Positions 7,573 to 15,454 of a DNA stretch of 33,759 bases are shown here, piece by piece (the first letter of the stretch is position 1; every line of letters starts with the position of its first letter). Origin of the DNA: Bacteroidota bacterium (GTDB lineage Bacteria > Bacteroidota > Bacteroidia > B-17B0 > Aurantibacillaceae); NCBI GenBank assembly GCA_013816615.1, contig JACDED010000040.1, positions 1 to 33,759 of the forward strand, in the 5' to 3' direction. The notes below the pieces were generated by a model. It had not been told where the DNA came from, made no database searches, and was given only the letters and a program-made list of their open reading frames with translations. The position numbers and the translations under genes were made by a program.

Positions 7573-7998
7573 ATGCATCGGTTTATTTTATTTTTATTAC
7601 TCTTATCTGCATCTGCCTCATATAGCCAGACCGAAAATAGCATTAACGAAAAAATGCTAAGTGTTTCTTTCGATCATTCTGAAAAACCTGAGAAACGTAA
7701 ATTACTTACTTTTAAAAAGAAAAGCTCTTATTTTAATCCGCTTAATTATTTAGGTGCAGGCGCCTTATTTGTGTATCAGAATATATTTTCAGAACAAATT
7801 CAGGCCAGCTGTACTTATGAGATCAGTTGCTCACAATACACAAAAATTTCCATTCAAAAATTCGGATTTTTTAAAGGCGTTTTAAAAGGCTTTAATCAAT
7901 TGTCGGAATGTGCGCCAACAGCCATTTATGAGCATCCACCGGTTTATGTAAATGGCGACCAACAAATAATTAATCATTTTGAAGAAACAGGTAAATAG
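7573..7998 (+). CDS. exported YidD-like protein (cassette copy 1)
   Basis: 141 residues. A clear Sec signal (MHRFILFLLLLSASASYSQ) is followed by a linker and then a YidD domain at about 65-115: FVYQNIFSEQIQASCTYEIS, CSQY, FGFFKGVLKGF and a last Cys in LSEC (Cys80, 86, 113), matching the family pattern of YQ...SPxxxxxCR(F/Y)xPxCSxY...GxxKG. YidD of Escherichia coli is a small inner-membrane-associated cytoplasmic protein that helps membrane-protein insertion. Here the signal peptide would place the domain in the periplasm, which is unlike the classical protein. It overlaps gene A by 20 nt. A paralogue lies at 17622-18086. Confidence 0.85.
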   Translation: MHRFILFLLLLSASASYSQTENSINEKMLSVSFDHSEKPEKRKLLTFKKKSSYFNPLNYLGAGALFVYQNIFSEQIQASCTYEISCSQYTKISIQKFGFFKGVLKGFNQLSECAPTAIYEHPPVYVNGDQQIINHFEETGK

Positions 7999-8734
7999 TT
8001 TTATTTTATTTTTTTGCGTTGTTTTTTCTTCTGCCCAGGTTAATGTTAAGTTTATTGATCACCTCTCAGCAAATAATCTTGCCAGGGAACATACAACTTA
8101 CTTAAATTCGTTACCGGAATCAGATTCTGTTTTTTATTTTAAAGCAAAATTTGCAGCAAAGTATGATCAGGGCGCTTTTATAATAAATAATTATGTTTTA
8201 AGTCAGGCTTTATGTAATGCCGATACTAATCTAAATAACAAGGCAAGCATTCACTTTTTAACAGCAGCTGATCAAAGAAATACGCAGGCCTGGTTTGGTA
8301 TACCGGGCGCATTTTCTGCCGGTAAAGAAAACAATTTTAATACTGTTTATAAAGCATCACTTAATCCTAATTTATTTTCCGAAGAAAATTTCCCTCTCGA
8401 ATTACAAAAGTCGTATTTAAAATACAAACGCAGTTATAATAAGAAACCTGTGTTGGCTGCTGTTTTCTCTACTATACTTCCCGGTTCAGGAAAATTATAT
8501 GCCGGTAAAACAAAAACATTTTTTCTTACGTTTCTTTTAAATGCAGCTTATGCCGTGCAAACAGTTGAAAGCGGTAAAAAGTTAGGTATTAAACATCCTT
8601 TAACGATCATAAATGCAACAGCGTTTACTGTTTTTTATCTATCAAATATTTATGGCAGCTACAGAGCCGTTATCGATCTTAGAAAAGAACGCAAAAAACA
8701 ATTTATAACAGATGCTACGAATTTTTATAATTAG
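7979..8734 (+). CDS. cassette protein A1: exported TPR-like protein with C-terminal PGxG membrane hairpin
   Basis: 251 residues from a TTG start that gives a complete signal (KKQVNSFILFFCVVFSSAQ). The middle is helical with TPR-like character. From about residue 155 a membrane-hairpin domain follows: STILPGSGKLYAGK, a hydrophobic stretch, then FTVFYLSNIYGSYRAV. This closely parallels protein A2 at 16762-17622 (STVVPGLGKFYAGK ... FTFFYVGNIFGSVFSV). The PGxGxxYxG start resembles TM2/DUF5683-type domains. It overlaps the YidD-like gene by 20 nt and gene B by 23 nt, so the three are translationally linked. No function is known to me. Confidence 0.8.
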   Translation: MKKQVNSFILFFCVVFSSAQVNVKFIDHLSANNLAREHTTYLNSLPESDSVFYFKAKFAAKYDQGAFIINNYVLSQALCNADTNLNNKASIHFLTAADQRNTQAWFGIPGAFSAGKENNFNTVYKASLNPNLFSEENFPLELQKSYLKYKRSYNKKPVLAAVFSTILPGSGKLYAGKTKTFFLTFLLNAAYAVQTVESGKKLGIKHPLTIINATAFTVFYLSNIYGSYRAVIDLRKERKKQFITDATNFYN

Positions 8735-9533
8735 TTTATTGTTATGTAACAGCACAATTGTTTTTAGCCAAAATGCTTTAAACGATAGCTTGTTATCGTA
8801 TGAGTATGCTTATTTTAAAAGTAATAATGATACAGTAAAGCAAATGCTACTTTTAAAAAAGATAGATCTTTATTTAAAACAAAACATAACGGATGTTAAT
8901 GTGCTGAATGAGGTTAACCGTGTTAATGTAAATGCCTTAACAGATAATACTGCCAAAGTGAATTTTTTATGGAATGCCACAGCTATTGCGTATTTAAATA
9001 ATAATACTGATCGTGCCCGCTTTTTTTTAGCGGAGTATTCAGAATTAAAAAAAGACACATCGGTTACTTTTAATTTATTGGCTATTCTTATAAATAAATA
9101 TGCAGATACCAGTGATGTAAACAAACGCATAGCTTATTTAGCAAATAAGGATACAGTGTTTAAAGATCTAAGTTGTTTTTTGGATATAATTAATTACAAC
9201 CGGAAGCATTTAAAATTTTATCTGATCTCTTCGGCTATTATTCCAGGTTCGGGAACAGCCATGAATGGTTATGTGTTTAAAGGCATTACTTCTTTGGCTT
9301 TAATGGCAGGCAGCGTTTATGGCATTATAAAAATGGTTGAGTATGGCTTATACATTAATGCAGTTTTATGGGGCACGGGCGTTAGTTTAAAATTTTATGC
9401 CGGTAATATAAAATTAACCCAGCAATCGTTTTATAAAGCAGAAGACAAGAAAAAAAATAAGCTCACAAATTCTTGTGAGCTTAAATTAAAAAATGTTCTT
9501 AATAGGTATCCGCTTACTTTAAAGGGGCTATAG
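8712..9533 (+). CDS. cassette protein B1: exported TPR-like protein with C-terminal PGxG hairpin
   Basis: 273 residues with a signal peptide (MLRIFIISLLLCNSTIVFSQ), a helical, TPR-like region (AIAYLNNNTDRARFFLAEY) and a C-terminal domain starting SSAIIPGSGTAMNGY with two hydrophobic segments and LKFYAGNIKL. It parallels protein B2 (STFFPGFGQCYAGN ... GKFYLGGIKRAE). The last 25 codons run through a hairpin that serves as terminator for the convergent gene on the other strand, and the 3' end overlaps that gene by 20 nt. Function unknown; likely works with the YidD-like and A proteins at the periplasmic face of the inner membrane. Confidence 0.78.
   Translation: MLRIFIISLLLCNSTIVFSQNALNDSLLSYEYAYFKSNNDTVKQMLLLKKIDLYLKQNITDVNVLNEVNRVNVNALTDNTAKVNFLWNATAIAYLNNNTDRARFFLAEYSELKKDTSVTFNLLAILINKYADTSDVNKRIAYLANKDTVFKDLSCFLDIINYNRKHLKFYLISSAIIPGSGTAMNGYVFKGITSLALMAGSVYGIIKMVEYGLYINAVLWGTGVSLKFYAGNIKLTQQSFYKAEDKKKNKLTNSCELKLKNVLNRYPLTLKGL
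9450..9483 (-). terminator. terminator of the 9514-11274 gene, inside the 3' end of gene B1
   Basis: TAAGCTCACAA (9458-9468) and TTGTGAGCTTA (9473-9483) form a perfect 11-bp stem with a 4-nt loop. On the minus strand it is followed by TTTTTTT, so it terminates the minus-strand transcript while lying inside plus-strand coding sequence. Confidence 0.75.
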
Positions 9534-11274
9534 TTCCAAAGTAGCCTGTACCTTTTCGTGAATTACCTGAAAGAAAAACAAAATAAAACACCGGAGGACA
9601 TAAGCATGATAACCACGTAAGAGGTTTTATTTTTGTTTTTACACAATCAGTATACATTTTATTATCATATACCTGTATGTTATCTGCGCTAATAAATTTT
9701 TTATCAGCCTTTTTTGCATTAACAGAATTTATTTGGTGCTCGGCTTTTTTATAATCACCTGTTTGTCCTGAAAACACAGCGTATTCAAATCTATCAGTTA
9801 ATTGTTTGCCTGATTTTGCGCCTTTTCTGTTTTTCTTTTTAGCATTTATTTGATAAGATGAACCATATACTACATAATAACTCGATTCTTTTCTCATTAC
9901 ATTGAGGTCATACACATTCCAACGTGAATAGGTAATTGAACGGTCAAGATTTTTTGCCCACAAAATATCACCACTTCCGCTTAATCTAAATGAGGTTACG
10001 TTACTTTTTGTGCAATAGTAATAAGTCTGACAAGTTCTAGAACCTCTGCTATCAGTGGTACAAACGGTTCTTGACCAGTTATTCATGATCGAACAAAATA
10101 ATAATATATCGTTACCGTCTTCAATTACTTCTTCAATTACATAATTGTCATCAAGACTTTCATCATCCGATGCTTTTGCTTTATCACTTTTAAATAAACC
10201 TCTTCCTTTTTTCTGATTTTCTTTATCAGCAGCGTATAATTGATCCAGGAATGGTTTATCGAAATAAGAAAATTTAGTGTCTTTAACCTGGAAGCTCTTA
10301 CTATCAAGGGTTATGTAAAAAATGCCATGTGAATCGCTTCCTTTTTCATCTTTATCAAGATCGCTGAAAAAGCCATATAATCTAACGCCATTTTTAGTGA
10401 TCAATGAAGAAAAGTTAAATGTATTCTTTTTAGGAAACTTTAAATGGTATTCTTTAAGAGAGCCGGTTTCCATAACAATTTGCATGATGTGAGGATAAAC
10501 AGAAGCTTCACCTTTTTTTAATTGTTTTTTCTCGTCACCGGTTATTTTTATCGATTCCTGAACGTATAAATTTCCATCATCAGCCAATTCGTAAGAGCAA
10601 GAAGAATATTCTGCCGAGCTAAAAAGGCCTTTACGTTTTTTTGTTACCATTATCGGTAAGGTAACTTGTTTAGAAGTAACAAAAGAAAAATCAGGGTTTA
10701 GTAATTTGTACTCAATTTTTAAATTCTCATTTTCTTTAGCCGAAAATTCTTTTGCAAGCAATATCTTATCATTAAGCGTTTGATTGTAAATTAAAATTAA
10801 CTTGTCAGTACCAAGAGCTTTTGAACCTGAGTTTATTTCATAAACCTTTTTAAGCTTGTTTATTTTTTTTAGTTTCGGGTCAAACGTTTCAACATAAAGT
10901 TCTAAAACATCCTTACGCTTATCAACGTTAGTCCAAAACACATAAATTAAATTATTAAGCGTTATTGTTTTATAATAATCATAGTCATCTTTATCTCCTT
11001 TGCCGTAACCTCTTAATGGGGCTTCGCCAACCCTTTTCATAGTAACCTTATCAAACGCTACTAATTTTATTTTTTTATTTTGTTTTTTTGGTAAAGAGGC
11101 GAGGTTACTGAATTTACCATAAATATAAGTGTTGTTACTACCGATAAATTGGTCAAAAAAGCCGTCTTGCTTGTTATCAAACGTGTATTGCTCGCTCCAT
11201 TTTACATCTATACTTTGCGCGCGTGTAATTAATGCAAATGCCACCATTAAAAATGGTAAAATAATTTTTTTCAT
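9514..11274 (-). CDS. secreted protein of unknown function
   Basis: 586 residues with a Sec signal (MKKIILPFLMVAFALITRAQ). The body is rich in beta-strand and Lys/Asp, reading like a long propeller or repeat protein, with strands such as YIYGKFSNLA, LIYVFWTNVD and YYVVYGSSYQ. An acidic stretch (DDESLDDNYVIEEVIEDG) lies near residue 375, and a Cys-containing loop TVCTTDSRGSRTCQTYYYC follows. The C terminus has a hydrophobic segment with paired Cys (LSCLCPPVFYFVFL). I do not recognise the family. It is the fourth gene in the minus-strand run below the protease and barrel genes, separated by 77 nt, and may have its own promoter (a TATCTTGG box upstream is weak). Confidence 0.7.
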   Translation of the reverse strand: MKKIILPFLMVAFALITRAQSIDVKWSEQYTFDNKQDGFFDQFIGSNNTYIYGKFSNLASLPKKQNKKIKLVAFDKVTMKRVGEAPLRGYGKGDKDDYDYYKTITLNNLIYVFWTNVDKRKDVLELYVETFDPKLKKINKLKKVYEINSGSKALGTDKLILIYNQTLNDKILLAKEFSAKENENLKIEYKLLNPDFSFVTSKQVTLPIMVTKKRKGLFSSAEYSSCSYELADDGNLYVQESIKITGDEKKQLKKGEASVYPHIMQIVMETGSLKEYHLKFPKKNTFNFSSLITKNGVRLYGFFSDLDKDEKGSDSHGIFYITLDSKSFQVKDTKFSYFDKPFLDQLYAADKENQKKGRGLFKSDKAKASDDESLDDNYVIEEVIEDGNDILLFCSIMNNWSRTVCTTDSRGSRTCQTYYYCTKSNVTSFRLSGSGDILWAKNLDRSITYSRWNVYDLNVMRKESSYYVVYGSSYQINAKKKNRKGAKSGKQLTDRFEYAVFSGQTGDYKKAEHQINSVNAKKADKKFISADNIQVYDNKMYTDCVKTKIKPLTWLSCLCPPVFYFVFLSGNSRKGTGYFGTIAPLK

Positions 11275-11351
11275 AAATAAAGATTTTTTTTAAAACGTTG
11301 CCAAGATAATGTTAAATCCTTTATTAGCAATAAAAAATAATCTAAATATAT

Positions 11352-12194
11352 TTAGAAACCAATACCAAAGGAATAGCCAATATTAAGCGATCCAAGGCTT
11401 GCCGAAGATCTATTACCATTGGAAATATAATAAGGATCTACAACGCCGTTTTGAATATTAGACAGGTCGTAACTTTTGGCAAAGGAACTATATGAGTTTA
11501 TTTTTACGCCAAGCCCCAGGTAAAAATCATGCACTGTTTTAATTTTTCCATGCGTAGCGAATGAATAACCAATACCACTATTGATCATGGTGCACTGAGA
11601 TCTAAACGTCCTGTCGCCGTAAACAAAAACACCCTTAACGGTAGAGGGCAAAAGATACGAGTAACTAAAATAACTAACTTTTAAAAAAGAGAATAATCCG
11701 CTAAAAGCAGTGCCATCGGCAGCATAAAACCCAAGCCAGTTAATGCCCTCGGAATAAGCTTTATATCCTATAGATGCAAATACACCACCTTTAATGTATT
11801 TACCACTAGAAAGTGCATCATAAACAGTAAGATAGTTTTTAGAAGTTGACCAGCCACGAAGATCAGCAAAATTTTCTTCAATAAAATTTCCAAAAGTATT
11901 GTAACCTAATCCAAATGTGAGGTTTGAGCCATTGTAAATATTTATTTCGTTTTCCAACACAAGATTGCCTCTTAAAAGATCAAAAGGTAAAAATTTTAAA
12001 CTGTATACTATATTCGGAGAGTTATTAAGAAATTTATTTGATTTTTGATTATTGTTTTGCCCAAATGCGCCACCATTTGGTGTGTAAGAATTATCAAGAT
12101 TGTTTAAACGGCCTGAAGAATCTTTTTGCGAATACGAAAAACAACCTATTGTTATAAAAAACAAAAGTATTAATTGCTTTTTTAGCGCAGCCAT
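11352..12194 (-). CDS. outer-membrane beta-barrel-like protein 1
   Basis: 280 residues. It has a signal peptide (LKKQLILLFFITIGCFSYSQ) and then an extended low-complexity segment (PNGGAFGQNNNQKSNKFLNN) leading to alternating hydrophobic/polar strands, ending in an aromatic residue (NIGYSFGIGF), as outer-membrane barrels recognised by BAM do. It is paralogous to the next gene upstream: both carry YTPN near the N terminus, a KFxPxxxLR motif and the IGYSFGIGF / MGYSFGFGF end. The two genes are 6 nt apart and likely arose by tandem duplication. The function is unknown. Confidence 0.7.
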   Translation of the reverse strand: MAALKKQLILLFFITIGCFSYSQKDSSGRLNNLDNSYTPNGGAFGQNNNQKSNKFLNNSPNIVYSLKFLPFDLLRGNLVLENEINIYNGSNLTFGLGYNTFGNFIEENFADLRGWSTSKNYLTVYDALSSGKYIKGGVFASIGYKAYSEGINWLGFYAADGTAFSGLFSFLKVSYFSYSYLLPSTVKGVFVYGDRTFRSQCTMINSGIGYSFATHGKIKTVHDFYLGLGVKINSYSSFAKSYDLSNIQNGVVDPYYISNGNRSSASLGSLNIGYSFGIGF

Positions 12195-12200
12195 TTTTTT

Positions 12201-13013
12201 TTAAAAACCAAAACCAAATGAATAACCCATATTAAATGCCGGAACAATGCGTGCGCTTAACGTTGGCGAGCCGGCAGTATAATAAACCTGAGTAGCTCCA
12301 AAGGCGCCGGTAGCCTCAATTCTGTTAAACCGCGTAACCTCAAACATCTTAATGCCTACATTCATGTATAGATCGTGTATTAAATTATTTTTTGGTCCGG
12401 TAACAAATGTGTGCCCAAAGCCAAAATAAACAGCATTCATTTTAAAAGTGCATTTTCGCGAACCTCTAACTTCATAATCAAACACTTTTGTATTCAATAA
12501 ATAATCTGTGCGTTCAAAAGCATAACCAAATTCAACATATCCTTCGTCAAAAGATTTGCCTGAATAGTAAACTCTTAAACTTGGTGAGACCAATGGAGAG
12601 CTTGCATCGTAAACAGAATACGATGACGCATCGCTGGGAGAAAGTACATTGTTATTATATGTTTCAAAAACTGAAAAATATGCCATTTGCATAACATCTT
12701 TTCCGAAGGCCTTACCAATAGAAAGGTTTGCAGCTATGCCATTGTAGATCTCTCTTTGATATGAAAAGGATGCTTTTAATCTTAAAATTGAAGTGGGAGA
12801 AAATTTAATGGCATTTTTTATTTCTACCGGGCTGGATGAACTTACCTGTGGATTATTTTTGTTGAGGTTATTAAATATGGAGCTTTCGTTTGGTGTATAT
12901 TTTTTATCGTACTCGTTATCCTTATCGTTAACAATAACCTGGCTGTATAATGCAGAAAAACTAAAAGCAGCTATAATAAATAATATGTACCTGGTAGGAT
13001 TGACTTTTTTCAT
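12201..13013 (-). CDS. outer-membrane beta-barrel-like protein 2
   Basis: 270 residues, paralogue of the adjacent barrel gene. It shows a signal peptide (ILFIIAAFSFSALYSQ), a polar linker with YTPNESS, the shared KFSPTSILRLKASF strand and a terminal MGYSFGFGF. Its ATG overlaps a TGA of the out-of-frame protease tail (ATGA at 13010-13013), which argues that it was originally translationally coupled to the protease. I infer an outer-membrane location; partner or cargo unknown. Confidence 0.7.
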   Translation of the reverse strand: MKKVNPTRYILFIIAAFSFSALYSQVIVNDKDNEYDKKYTPNESSIFNNLNKNNPQVSSSSPVEIKNAIKFSPTSILRLKASFSYQREIYNGIAANLSIGKAFGKDVMQMAYFSVFETYNNNVLSPSDASSYSVYDASSPLVSPSLRVYYSGKSFDEGYVEFGYAFERTDYLLNTKVFDYEVRGSRKCTFKMNAVYFGFGHTFVTGPKNNLIHDLYMNVGIKMFEVTRFNRIEATGAFGATQVYYTAGSPTLSARIVPAFNMGYSFGFGF

Positions 13014-13130
13014 TTTACTTTTATCAAAACAACATAATTAGTAAGTACTTTAATTTTTTCTTCTAAAGAAAGAGCGTTTATAGAATTATCTGCAGGCATA
13101 TCTATTTTATCTGAAAGTAATTCAATAAGA
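13010..13130 (-). pseudogene. out-of-frame C-terminal tail of the upstream protease
   Basis: Just past the A6 tract (plus-strand T6 at 13131-13136) the frame different from the protease reads NLIELLSDKIDMPADN and on for about 40 codons to a TGA that overlaps the next ATG as ATGA. NLIELL after SYAIK is the expected continuation of trypsin-like proteases of this type. This is the natural 3' end of the protease gene, now cut off by a 1-nt net frameshift. Confidence 0.7.
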
Positions 13131-14645
13131 TTTTTTATATAATTTAATGGCGTAAGAAACGTTATCGGTATTTTTAATACTTGCATTTATTACGCCAATT
13201 AACTGGCCATTTTCATTAAATACCGGGCCGCCGCTATTACCCGGTTGAACTGGTATTGTTGATTGAAAAGAATTAATAGCACCATCGTAACCGGTTTTTG
13301 CACTTATTTTTCCATCAGTAAATTTTGCATCTTTGCCCATGCCGGTTAAAGCATGCGGATAACCAATTGTAAATACTGTTCCGCCAACATCTAATTGTCC
13401 ATTTTCTTTAAATGAGTATTTAAGAGGGGGTAAGTTGGAAAATTGATCATCCTTGATCTTTAAAATTGCAAGATCATTTTCTTTATCCTGTGTTACAATT
13501 TCGGCTTTATAATTTTTTTTAACTGCGTTCTGAGTTATTTCAACTACAAATTTATTTGAATTTTCGATCACATGATAATTAGTAATAATGTATCCGTTAG
13601 AGCCAAAAAATATACCCGACCCGGTTCCTTTCACATCCTGATCGGTAGCGTTTGTAATGCTTTTAGCGCCGGAAACACCAATGGATTTTACAACTAGCTT
13701 TTCTATTTTTAATTTTGTATTGCCGCCTAATACAAAGCCCACGTTATTGCCAAATAATTTATGGTTGCTGCTATTGTATTGTATTTCGCCATTAATTGAG
13801 AAATAAGTTTTATCACCACTGCATAAAATTTTAATTACATTATTATCTAAAGGATTAATGGATGAGGCGAACATAGCATCTGCTTCGGTTGATTTTACAC
13901 CCTCATACATTGAACCTATGAAAATATTTTTTTTGCTAATTGCAAAATAATTATAGTTCTGCCAATCTTTAAAGCCATATATAATTCCAACTCTATCATT
14001 CTCTTTTATATCTTTAATATTTATGATCGCTTCAATGGTGTATTCGTCAGATTCTATCGTATGATTAATGTACCTCGACGTGCCTTCTTTTGAAGTTGAA
14101 ATGATCTCAAATACACCAGCCGAAATACTTGCAGAGCTTTTATCACTTAAATAAAGATCCCACTCGTTTAAATTATTATCAAAATTCTCTTCAAATAATT
14201 TACTTTTTGTGCCGTCTTCATTATATTCCACAAAAGAATTTTGAGCTACTTTGCCATTTTGAAACTCTACTTCTTTCCAGATCTTTCCCGATTCATAATA
14301 ATATTTGGAAATACCTGTTTCTTCTCCTTTTGCATTAAAGCTTCTTATCTGTTTTACATTCCCGTTTTTGTAATACCAGGTGCATAAACCGGTATAAAGA
14401 TTTTTATTTTCATCACCTGCCGAAGGTGATTGTATACGTCCTTCAAAAAATAATTTGTTATTAACGGCATAATAGCTTCTAAAATAACCGGCAGTATCAC
14501 TTTCCTGTCTAAAAGAATAAGACATACTTTCAATCGAAGCTTTGCCCGATTTGTCAAAATAATTTTTTGGATGTGTGTTTTGTGAAAAAGCGTTTACTAC
14601 AGCTATAAAAAATAATAGCATAAACAGAAAAAAATTTCTTTTCAT
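13122..14645 (-). CDS. secreted HtrA-like serine protease with MORN-type repeats and LamG-like domain, frameshifted at 3' end
   Basis: 507 residues as read. A Sec signal (FFLFMLLFFIAVVNAFSQ) precedes MORN_2/YwqK-type repeats at about 60-145 (GLCTWYYKNGNVKQIRSF, GISKYYYESGKIWKEVEF), a LamG/concanavalin-like domain at about 150-322, and a trypsin-like domain at about 338-500 with His358 (ITNYHVI), Asp391 (ENDLAIL) and Ser471 (PGNSGGP). The triad is complete, so it is probably an active periplasmic or surface protease. No PDZ domain follows. The frame ends early in YAIKLYKKSY; a one-base change at the adjacent A6 tract would extend it by about 40 residues to 13010. The LamG-like domain resembles the one in the OmpA chimera at the left edge. 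Confidence 0.85.
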   Translation of the reverse strand: MKRNFFLFMLLFFIAVVNAFSQNTHPKNYFDKSGKASIESMSYSFRQESDTAGYFRSYYAVNNKLFFEGRIQSPSAGDENKNLYTGLCTWYYKNGNVKQIRSFNAKGEETGISKYYYESGKIWKEVEFQNGKVAQNSFVEYNEDGTKSKLFEENFDNNLNEWDLYLSDKSSASISAGVFEIISTSKEGTSRYINHTIESDEYTIEAIINIKDIKENDRVGIIYGFKDWQNYNYFAISKKNIFIGSMYEGVKSTEADAMFASSINPLDNNVIKILCSGDKTYFSINGEIQYNSSNHKLFGNNVGFVLGGNTKLKIEKLVVKSIGVSGAKSITNATDQDVKGTGSGIFFGSNGYIITNYHVIENSNKFVVEITQNAVKKNYKAEIVTQDKENDLAILKIKDDQFSNLPPLKYSFKENGQLDVGGTVFTIGYPHALTGMGKDAKFTDGKISAKTGYDGAINSFQSTIPVQPGNSGGPVFNENGQLIGVINASIKNTDNVSYAIKLYKKSY

Positions 14646-14759
14646 TGCAATGGAATTTCTTGATTTTTAGGAATACGCAAGTATAGGAAATTTTGATGAG
14701 TTATAGTAAGATATATTTAGCCTTTGTAGGTGGTAAATGCAAATGTTTGATTTAAAAGG

Positions 14760-14781
14760 TCATACCCGTTATTGGGTATTT
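14760..14781. promoter_or_regulatory. fourth, looser copy of the AAATACC-N8-GGTATTT palindrome
   Basis: Reads TCATACC-CGTTATTG-GGTATTT, sharing the ten central ATACC/GGTAT positions and the 8-nt spacer with the three sites in the imelysin locus. No -7 box sits at the 20-nt spacing in either direction, so its role is less certain. Confidence 0.35.
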
Positions 14782-14837
14782 CTTGATAAAAAAGGAAAAA
14801 CTATCGTTTAAAAAAGCCAATATATTTTTACGATGTA

Positions 14838-14845
14838 TATATTTG
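14838..14845 (+). promoter_or_regulatory. -7 box (TATATTTG) of the lipoprotein gene
   Basis: An exact TAnnTTTG match, 89 nt before the ATG at 14935, giving a leader of roughly 80 nt. Confidence 0.4.
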
Positions 14846-14934
14846 CGCTGTATATAACCACTCTTATATATTTAAACTAAAAATTAACCCTTTAATTAAC
14901 AAGCGGTTGGGTGGAATCGCGCAAAAACAAAAAC

Positions 14935-15390
14935 ATGAAAAAATTATTATCAATTGTAGCACTTGCTGCCGGTATTTTTTTAACAAGCTGTACGAATATC
15001 AACAAAAGTATGCGTGAGCCAAACACAAGATTAAATCTTGAGAAAAAAGATTTTACTTTATCTGATCAGGTAACAGGTGAAGCAACATCTACAAAGATCA
15101 TTGGAATTGATTTTAAACGTTTATTTTTAAAAGAAACGGGCACTCATGTTAATGATAATGCTTCATCGGTTTTACCTTTCAGCCTTGCTTCAATTCCGGT
15201 ACTTGGAGGTATTATAGTTGACGCTACTGCGGGTTATGCATTACATGATATGATGCAAAAAAATCCTGGTTTCGATGTGGTTTTTTACCCGCAATACGAA
15301 ACTACAGTTAAACGCCCTATTGGTCTTGGTTTTATTTACAAGGTTACTACTGTTAAGGCAACTGCAAGATTGGGTAAATTGAATAAATAA
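14935..15390 (+). CDS. small lipoprotein of unknown function
   Basis: 151 residues from the ATG at 14935 (an upstream in-frame GTG at 14911 would spoil the signal). MKKLLSIVALAAGIFLTSC is a lipoprotein signal with lipobox LTSC, so the mature protein begins at Cys19. The rest has a polar strand-rich part, a Gly/Ala-rich hydrophobic stretch (SIPVLGGIIVDATAGYALHD) and a C-terminal strand pair (FDVVFYPQYET, GLGFIYKVTTVKATARLG). Similar small lipoproteins occur in Bacteroidota beside TM2 proteins, but I know no function. It lies 64 nt upstream of the exported TM2 gene on the same strand, so the two may act together. Confidence 0.75.
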   Translation: MKKLLSIVALAAGIFLTSCTNINKSMREPNTRLNLEKKDFTLSDQVTGEATSTKIIGIDFKRLFLKETGTHVNDNASSVLPFSLASIPVLGGIIVDATAGYALHDMMQKNPGFDVVFYPQYETTVKRPIGLGFIYKVTTVKATARLGKLNK

Positions 15391-15454
15391 TATTTGTTTT
15401 TTTGATTAAAATGGGTATTTTTAGCCCCATAACTATTAAAACCCAACACAAACT

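Larger units (their letters stand above)
14646..14934. other. 289-nt divergent intergenic region
   Basis: Separates the protease (minus) from the lipoprotein (plus). It holds the ATACC-N8-GGTAT palindrome (14760-14781) and a TATATTTG -7 box (14838-14845). I see no small gene or structured RNA beyond the short hairpin formed by the palindrome. Confidence 0.5.

Noticed and set aside
8480-8510. PGSGKLYAGK as a Walker A nucleotide-binding site
   Set aside because: No GK[ST] follows and the segment opens a hydrophobic hairpin shared with A2, so it fits a TM2-like turn, not a P-loop.
11341-11356. Perfect 16-bp palindrome TCTAAATATATTTAGA as an operator
   Set aside because: It is pure low-complexity A/T with only two G/C pairs, overlaps a stop codon and has no partner elsewhere in the window.
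12793-13041. Plus-strand 82-residue reading frame
   Set aside because: It lies antisense to the barrel gene's signal peptide, and its hydrophobicity is a by-product of that sequence.
15405-15425. GGGTATTTTTAG before the TM2 gene as another palindrome copy
   Set aside because: Only one half-site; no ATACC partner lies 8 nt upstream.
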